Shown: positions 5,580 through 8,978 of the stretch, piece by piece | How the letters are laid out: each line of letters opens with the position of its first letter | Numbering within the stretch: position 1 is the first letter of the stretch | Assembly (NCBI GenBank): GCA_938004315.1 | Contig: CALKWG010000289.1 | Location: forward strand, 1-8,978 | From: an uncultured Spirochaetaceae bacterium | GTDB taxonomy: Bacteria > Spirochaetota > Spirochaetia > Treponematales > UBA12059 | Length of the DNA stretch: 8,978 nt | Direction of reading: 5' to 3' | The notes under the pieces: model-generated | The model's input: only the letters and a program-made list of their open reading frames with translations | What the model was told of the DNA's origin: nothing | Databases searched by the model: none | Program-made: the position numbers and the translations under genes

Positions 5580-7568
5580 ATGAAGGCATTCAAAGTAGCC
5601 GCCCCCTTCGAACCGTCGGGCGACCAGCCCCAAGCCATAGCCGCGCTGGCCAAGGGCATCCTATCAGGCGACCGATATCAGACCCTGAAGGGCGTCACCG
5701 GCTCGGGCAAGACCTTCACCATGGCCAAGGTGATAGAGGCCGTGCAGCGGCCGACCTTGATCATCAGCCATAATAAGACCCTCTCGGCCCAGCTCTTCCG
5801 CGAATTTAAGGGTTTCTTCCCCGAGAACGCGGTCGAGTACTTCGTGTCCTATTACGATTACTACCAGCCCGAGGCCTACGTCCCGACGCGGGACCTCTAT
5901 ATCGAGAAGGACGCGGACATCAACCAGGAGATCGAGCGCCTGCGGCTCTCGGCCACCCGGAGCCTTATGGAGCGCCGCGACGTCATCATCATCGCGACCG
6001 TCTCATGCATCTACGGCCTGGCGACCCCGGAGGTCTACCGCGAGATGAAGGCCGAGGCCCGCGTCGGCGAGGATCTGGACCCCGAGGCCTTCAAGCGGGA
6101 GCTCGTAAGCCTCCAGTACGAGCGCAACGACGCCGTGCTCGAGCGCGGCCGCTTCCGGGTGCGCGGCGACGTCATCGAGATCTGCCCCGCCTACGCCACC
6201 GAGGCCTACCGCATCGAGCTGGACTACGACCGCGTCGAGCGCATCCGCCGCTTCGAGCTCGTCTCGGGCCATATCCTCGAGGAGCTGGACGCCGCCGTCA
6301 TCTATCCGGCTAAGCAGTTCGTCATGCCCGAGGCCATGGTCCAGCGCGCCCTGGCGGGCCTCCGCGACGAGCTGGCCGGGCGCTACGAGTCGCTCATGGC
6401 CGCAAACAAGCTCGTCGAGGCCCAGCGCCTGAAGACCCGCGTCGAGTACGACCTGGAGCTCCTCGAAGAGATGGGGCACTGCCCGGGCATCGAGAACTAT
6501 TCGGGGCCGCTGTCGGGCCGCGCGCGGGGGCAGCGGCCCTCGGTGCTGCTCGACTATTTCGCCCAGGACTTCCTCACCATCATCGACGAGTCGCACGTGA
6601 CCCTCCCGCAGATCGGCGCCATGTACGCCGGCGACCGATCGCGCAAGCAGACCCTGGTGGACTACGGCTTCCGCCTGCCCTCGGCCATGGACAACCGCCC
6701 GCTCAAGTTCGAGGAGTTCGAGGAGCTGACCAAGAGCGTGCTCTACGTCTCGGCGACGCCCGGCGAGAACGAGATCAAGAAGTCGGCCCGCGTCGCGGAG
6801 CAGCTCATACGGCCCACGGGCCTCGTCGACCCGGAGATCTATGTTCGGCCGAGCGAAGGACAGATGGAGGATATCTACGCCGAGCTCAAGGCGCGCATCG
6901 CGCGCGGCGAACGCTCCCTCATACTCACGCTCACCAAGCGCATGGCCGAGGAGCTCTCCGAGTACCTATCGAACCTGGCGATCAAGGTGCGCTACATCCA
7001 CAGCGAGGTCGAGACCATCGAGCGGGTGGAGATACTCAAGCAGCTGCGGACCGGCGAGTATGACGTGCTCGTGGGCATCAACCTCCTTAGGGAGGGCATC
7101 GACCTGCCGGAGGTCTCGTTCATAGCCATATTGGACGCGGACAAGATCGGCTTCCTGCGCTCGGCCACGAGCCTCATCCAGATCATCGGGCGCGCGGCGC
7201 GCAACGCCGCCGGCGCCGTCGTCATGTACGCCGACCGCATGTCCGAGGCCATGCGCATAGCCATCGACGAGACGACCAGGCGGCGCGAGGCCCAGCTAGC
7301 CTACAACGCCGCCCACGGCATCACCCCGACCACGGTCAAGAAGGCGGTGCAGGACATCCTGGAGCGCCACAAGGAGGAGAAGGTCGAGGCCGCCGCGACC
7401 GAGATCGAGACCATCAAGGGCGCCTATAACCTCCTGGTCCCCGAGCAGCGCTCCGCCCTGATCAAGCGCCTCGAGCGCGAGATGCTCGAGAAGGCCAAGA
7501 ACCTCGAGTTCGAGGCCGCGGCGTCCCTGCGCGACGAGATAGCGCGCATAAAAGGGGGTGAGGCGTGA
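5580..7568 (+). CDS. uvrB: Excinuclease ABC subunit B (UvrB)
   Basis: UvrB is the damage-verifying helicase-like subunit of nucleotide excision repair; it is loaded by UvrA and recruits UvrC for incision. The 662-aa length is normal and the protein looks complete. Motifs in order: Walker A GVTGSGKT (38-45, K44); the beta-hairpin region beginning SYYDYYQPEAYVP (from 90) that inserts between the DNA strands; the tract through SLMERRDVIIIATVSCIYGL; Walker B-like DESHVTLPQ (336-344); helicase motif VI GRAARN (537-542); and a C-terminal UVR domain (about 627-658, LEREMLEKAKNLEFEAAASLRDEI region) for UvrC contact. Start ATG follows AAAGGA. Its GTGA end overlaps the start of the acetyltransferase gene. 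The 158-bp gap upstream with its own candidate promoter suggests expression independent of the MocR gene. No uvrA or uvrC is in the window, which is common. Confidence 0.98.
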   Translation: MKAFKVAAPFEPSGDQPQAIAALAKGILSGDRYQTLKGVTGSGKTFTMAKVIEAVQRPTLIISHNKTLSAQLFREFKGFFPENAVEYFVSYYDYYQPEAYVPTRDLYIEKDADINQEIERLRLSATRSLMERRDVIIIATVSCIYGLATPEVYREMKAEARVGEDLDPEAFKRELVSLQYERNDAVLERGRFRVRGDVIEICPAYATEAYRIELDYDRVERIRRFELVSGHILEELDAAVIYPAKQFVMPEAMVQRALAGLRDELAGRYESLMAANKLVEAQRLKTRVEYDLELLEEMGHCPGIENYSGPLSGRARGQRPSVLLDYFAQDFLTIIDESHVTLPQIGAMYAGDRSRKQTLVDYGFRLPSAMDNRPLKFEEFEELTKSVLYVSATPGENEIKKSARVAEQLIRPTGLVDPEIYVRPSEGQMEDIYAELKARIARGERSLILTLTKRMAEELSEYLSNLAIKVRYIHSEVETIERVEILKQLRTGEYDVLVGINLLREGIDLPEVSFIAILDADKIGFLRSATSLIQIIGRAARNAAGAVVMYADRMSEAMRIAIDETTRRREAQLAYNAAHGITPTTVKKAVQDILERHKEEKVEAAATEIETIKGAYNLLVPEQRSALIKRLEREMLEKAKNLEFEAAASLRDEIARIKGGEA

Positions 7569-8503
7569 GGCTCTGCCTAGAGGCGAGCGTCGAGCGCCTC
7601 GCGGGCCTAGGCGAGGCGGACGCGGCCGACTTGAAGCGTTTGGTCGCCCTCTGCGCCGAGGCCGACGGCTACGAGCCGCGGCTCGAAGACGATACGGGCC
7701 TCAACGTAGTGCCCGGCTTGCACCCCTGGTTCCTGGCGCGGGTCGAAGCCCCGGACGGGCATCGGCGCATCGTGGGCGCCGCATCGATTTTCGCCCCCGG
7801 CTTTGACGAAGCCGAGATATCCTCGTGCGTCCACCCGTTGTTCAGGCGCCAAGGGCTCTTAGGAGAGCTTTTGAAGGCGGCGCTCGATGAGCTGAGGCTG
7901 CACGGCGTCCCCGCGGCCTTACTGGTTTCCGATTCACGCCTGGGCTTCGGCCACATCGTCGCCGAGAAGCTCGGCGCCGCCAAGGCGCGGACCGAATACG
8001 GCATGGCCTTGGAGCTCGGCCGCGGGGGCGATCGAACGGAAAGCGCGGAGCTCGAGCCGACGGGCCTTTGCTTAAGGCCGGTCGGCGCGGCCGAACTCGA
8101 CGAGGCGGCCGCGCTTTCGGCCGCCTGCTTCGACGAGGATGCGGCCGGGGCGCGCGCCTTCATAGAAGGCTGCCTCGCCGAGCCGGGGCGCGAGCAGTAC
8201 CTGGCCATGGACCCTTCGGGCGCGATAGGCCTGGCGGCGGCGCAGTTCAAGTCGAGAGCCGACGGGGAGGCGGCGGAGGCCATGATCTTCGGCGTCGGCG
8301 TCCTCCCCGAGCTCCGCGGCCGCGGGCTCGGCCGGGCCCTCATGCGTACGGTCTTGGGTATGCTAGGCGCCCGGGGCGTCCGACGCGTCGCCCTCGAGGT
8401 CGACGATACCAACGTAGCGGCGCTCGCCCTCTATAGATCCCTCGGCTTCGTCGAAGAGAACAGCATGGACTACTGGCGCATCGAGCTTTCGAGCCTAGGC
8501 TAG
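7565..8503 (+). CDS. Tandem-GNAT N-acetyltransferase, coupled to uvrB
   Basis: The 312-aa product contains two GNAT (acetyl-CoA-dependent N-acetyltransferase) modules. The N-terminal half has a degenerate acetyl-CoA loop at 88-100 (CVHPLFRRQGLLG). The C-terminal half has the canonical V-x-x-x-x-R-G-x-G pattern (VLPELRGRGLGRAL, 246-259), then the family's ending LEVDDTNVAALALYRSLGF. The layout recalls mycothiol synthase MshD and related two-domain GNATs, but the substrate cannot be told from sequence and mycothiol itself is not expected outside actinobacteria. The start is GTG at 7565-7567, overlapping the uvrB TGA as GTGA, with AAGGGGG (7552-7558) as ribosome binding site inside uvrB. This strongly implies translational coupling. 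A role in DNA repair is not implied by position alone. Confidence 0.85.
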   Translation: MRLCLEASVERLAGLGEADAADLKRLVALCAEADGYEPRLEDDTGLNVVPGLHPWFLARVEAPDGHRRIVGAASIFAPGFDEAEISSCVHPLFRRQGLLGELLKAALDELRLHGVPAALLVSDSRLGFGHIVAEKLGAAKARTEYGMALELGRGGDRTESAELEPTGLCLRPVGAAELDEAAALSAACFDEDAAGARAFIEGCLAEPGREQYLAMDPSGAIGLAAAQFKSRADGEAAEAMIFGVGVLPELRGRGLGRALMRTVLGMLGARGVRRVALEVDDTNVAALALYRSLGFVEENSMDYWRIELSSLG

Positions 8504-8511
8504 GGGAAATC

Positions 8512-8552
8512 GGCGGTCGGCTTGTAGCTCCGGCCGCCTATGGCACGTTTTT
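8512..8552 (+). terminator. Probable terminator of the uvrB-acetyltransferase unit
   Basis: GGCGGTCGG (8512-8520) pairs along all nine positions (one G-T wobble) with CCGGCCGCC (8530-8538) around a 9-nt loop, starting 8 bp after the acetyltransferase stop. A TTTTT run follows at 8548-8552, but nine bases separate it from the stem, so this is a non-ideal intrinsic terminator. The right arm can alternatively pair with 8562-8569. Confidence 0.5.
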
Positions 8553-8561
8553 AATCGGGCG

Positions 8562-8584
8562 GGCGGCCGATACGTCCGGCCGCC
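8562..8584. terminator. Second hairpin in the convergent gap, possibly ending the hydrogenase transcript
   Basis: GGCGGCCG (8562-8569) pairs perfectly with CGGCCGCC (8577-8584) around ATACGTC. On the minus strand this lies 29 bp past the hydrogenase stop, so it could end that transcript, but no T-run follows in that direction. It competes with the hairpin at 8512-8538, whose right arm has the same sequence. Together the two fill most of the 110-bp gap between convergent genes, which holds no coding sequence I can support. Confidence 0.4.
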
Positions 8585-8613
8585 ACGCCGGATACCGGCC
8601 GCCGCGGCCAACG

Positions 8614-8978
8614 CTAGTTCACGAGCCTCGGCTGGTAATGCGTGTGTAAAAGCTCGTGCGAAACGTGGCCGAGCGGCTTCCCTAAGAACTCCTCGTAGAG
8701 CGCCTGCACCGAAGGGTTGCGATGCGACTCCCGGCGCGGTAGCGAGCGGTCCTCGGCGTAGAGCGCCTGGCGGCGCGCCTCCTTGATGTCCCAGTCCGGC
8801 GACAGCGGCTGGCCGCCGCCGCCTAGGCAGCCGCCTGGGCAGCTCATCACCTCGATGAAGGCGTGGGGGCTCGCGCCAGCCGCTAGTTCGTCGAGGAGGA
8901 CGCGCGCGTTCTTAAGGCCGTGGGCCACCGCGACCGAGAGCGGTGAGCCTGCCAGGTCCAGGCGCGCGCTTCGCACGC
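8614..8978 (-). CDS. [FeFe]-hydrogenase catalytic subunit, C-terminal part (continues beyond the window)
   Basis: The visible 121 codons (to TAG at 8614-8616) contain the third H-cluster motif, EVMSCPGGCLGGGGQP, whose two cysteines bind the [4Fe-4S]-2Fe active site. Before it comes the usual SVAVAHGLKNARVLLDEL stretch; after it the small-subunit domain (RRQALYAEDRSLPRRESHRNPSVQ, given here in two overlapping pieces of one helix region, then LYEEFLGKPLGHVSHELLHTHY). The enzyme makes or oxidises H2 in anaerobic fermentation. The subtype (monomeric HydA, NAD(P)-linked HndD or bifurcating) depends on N-terminal iron-sulphur domains outside the window. The in-frame GTG near 8976 is an internal valine, not a start: conserved sequence is already under way there. 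No maturase or partner subunit is visible. Confidence 0.93.
   Translation of the reverse strand, partial: VRSARLDLAGSPLSVAVAHGLKNARVLLDELAAGASPHAFIEVMSCPGGCLGGGGQPLSPDWDIKEARRQALYAEDRSLPRRESHRNPSVQALYEEFLGKPLGHVSHELLHTHYQPRLVN

Noticed and set aside
6003..6596. 197-codon minus-strand frame inside uvrB
   Set aside because: It lies wholly antisense to the conserved uvrB core and has the Val/Leu/Asp/Gly-rich composition of a shadow frame.
7669..8412. 247-codon minus-strand frame inside the acetyltransferase gene
   Set aside because: It is Ser/Ala/Arg/Pro-rich with no family resemblance, antisense to a recognisable GNAT.
8974..8976. GTG as the start of a short hydrogenase-like gene
   Set aside because: The codon is internal: the sequence after it already matches the middle of the hydrogenase H-domain, so the gene continues past the window edge.
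1..8978. CRISPR arrays, tRNA/rRNA genes, insertion sequences, phage or defence genes
   Set aside because: No regularly spaced repeats beyond the two-copy block at 1396-1442, no cloverleaf-like sequence, and no transposase, integrase, nuclease or toxin motifs were seen.

Overview
The window looks like one end of a contig from a GC-rich (about two thirds G+C by eye), motile, anaerobic bacterium, most likely a spirochaete. The pointers are an atypical FliG with a long N-terminal extension, resembling the second (FliG1-type) paralogue of spirochaetes, together with a zinc-dependent phospholipase C-fold protein and an [FeFe]-hydrogenase. This assignment is inference; no rRNA or other phylogenetic marker is read here. 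Bases 1-46 are not genomic: they match the Illumina TruSeq index adapter, so the contig begins with untrimmed adapter.

Layout. Bases 48-110 hold the last codons of an unknown rightward gene. Facing it on the minus strand are fliG (161-1357) and, upstream of fliG, a phospholipase C-fold gene (1438-2526). They are separated by a compact repeat/hairpin block and a predicted fliG promoter. A 132-bp divergent promoter region (2527-2658) separates this leftward pair from a rightward series: a membrane-anchored HtrA/Deg serine protease (2659-3924), a MocR/GabR-type regulator (3946-5421), uvrB (5580-7568) and a tandem-GNAT acetyltransferase (7565-8503) overlapping the uvrB stop. A repeat-rich convergent gap (8504-8613) follows. 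The window closes with the C-terminal end of a leftward [FeFe]-hydrogenase (8614 to the edge).

How the genes relate. htrA and the MocR gene are 21 bp apart and probably co-transcribed. uvrB has its own structured leader and is translationally coupled to the acetyltransferase. The window otherwise mixes unrelated housekeeping functions: motility, envelope proteolysis, regulation, nucleotide excision repair and fermentative hydrogen metabolism. I see no phage, transposon, CRISPR, toxin-antitoxin or defence genes, no tRNA or rRNA, and no convincing undescribed multi-gene system. The points most worth a second look are the adapter at the contig end, the divergent FliG, the repeat block upstream of fliG, predicted very short or absent mRNA leaders on the minus-strand genes, and the hairpin cluster between the acetyltransferase and hydrogenase genes.
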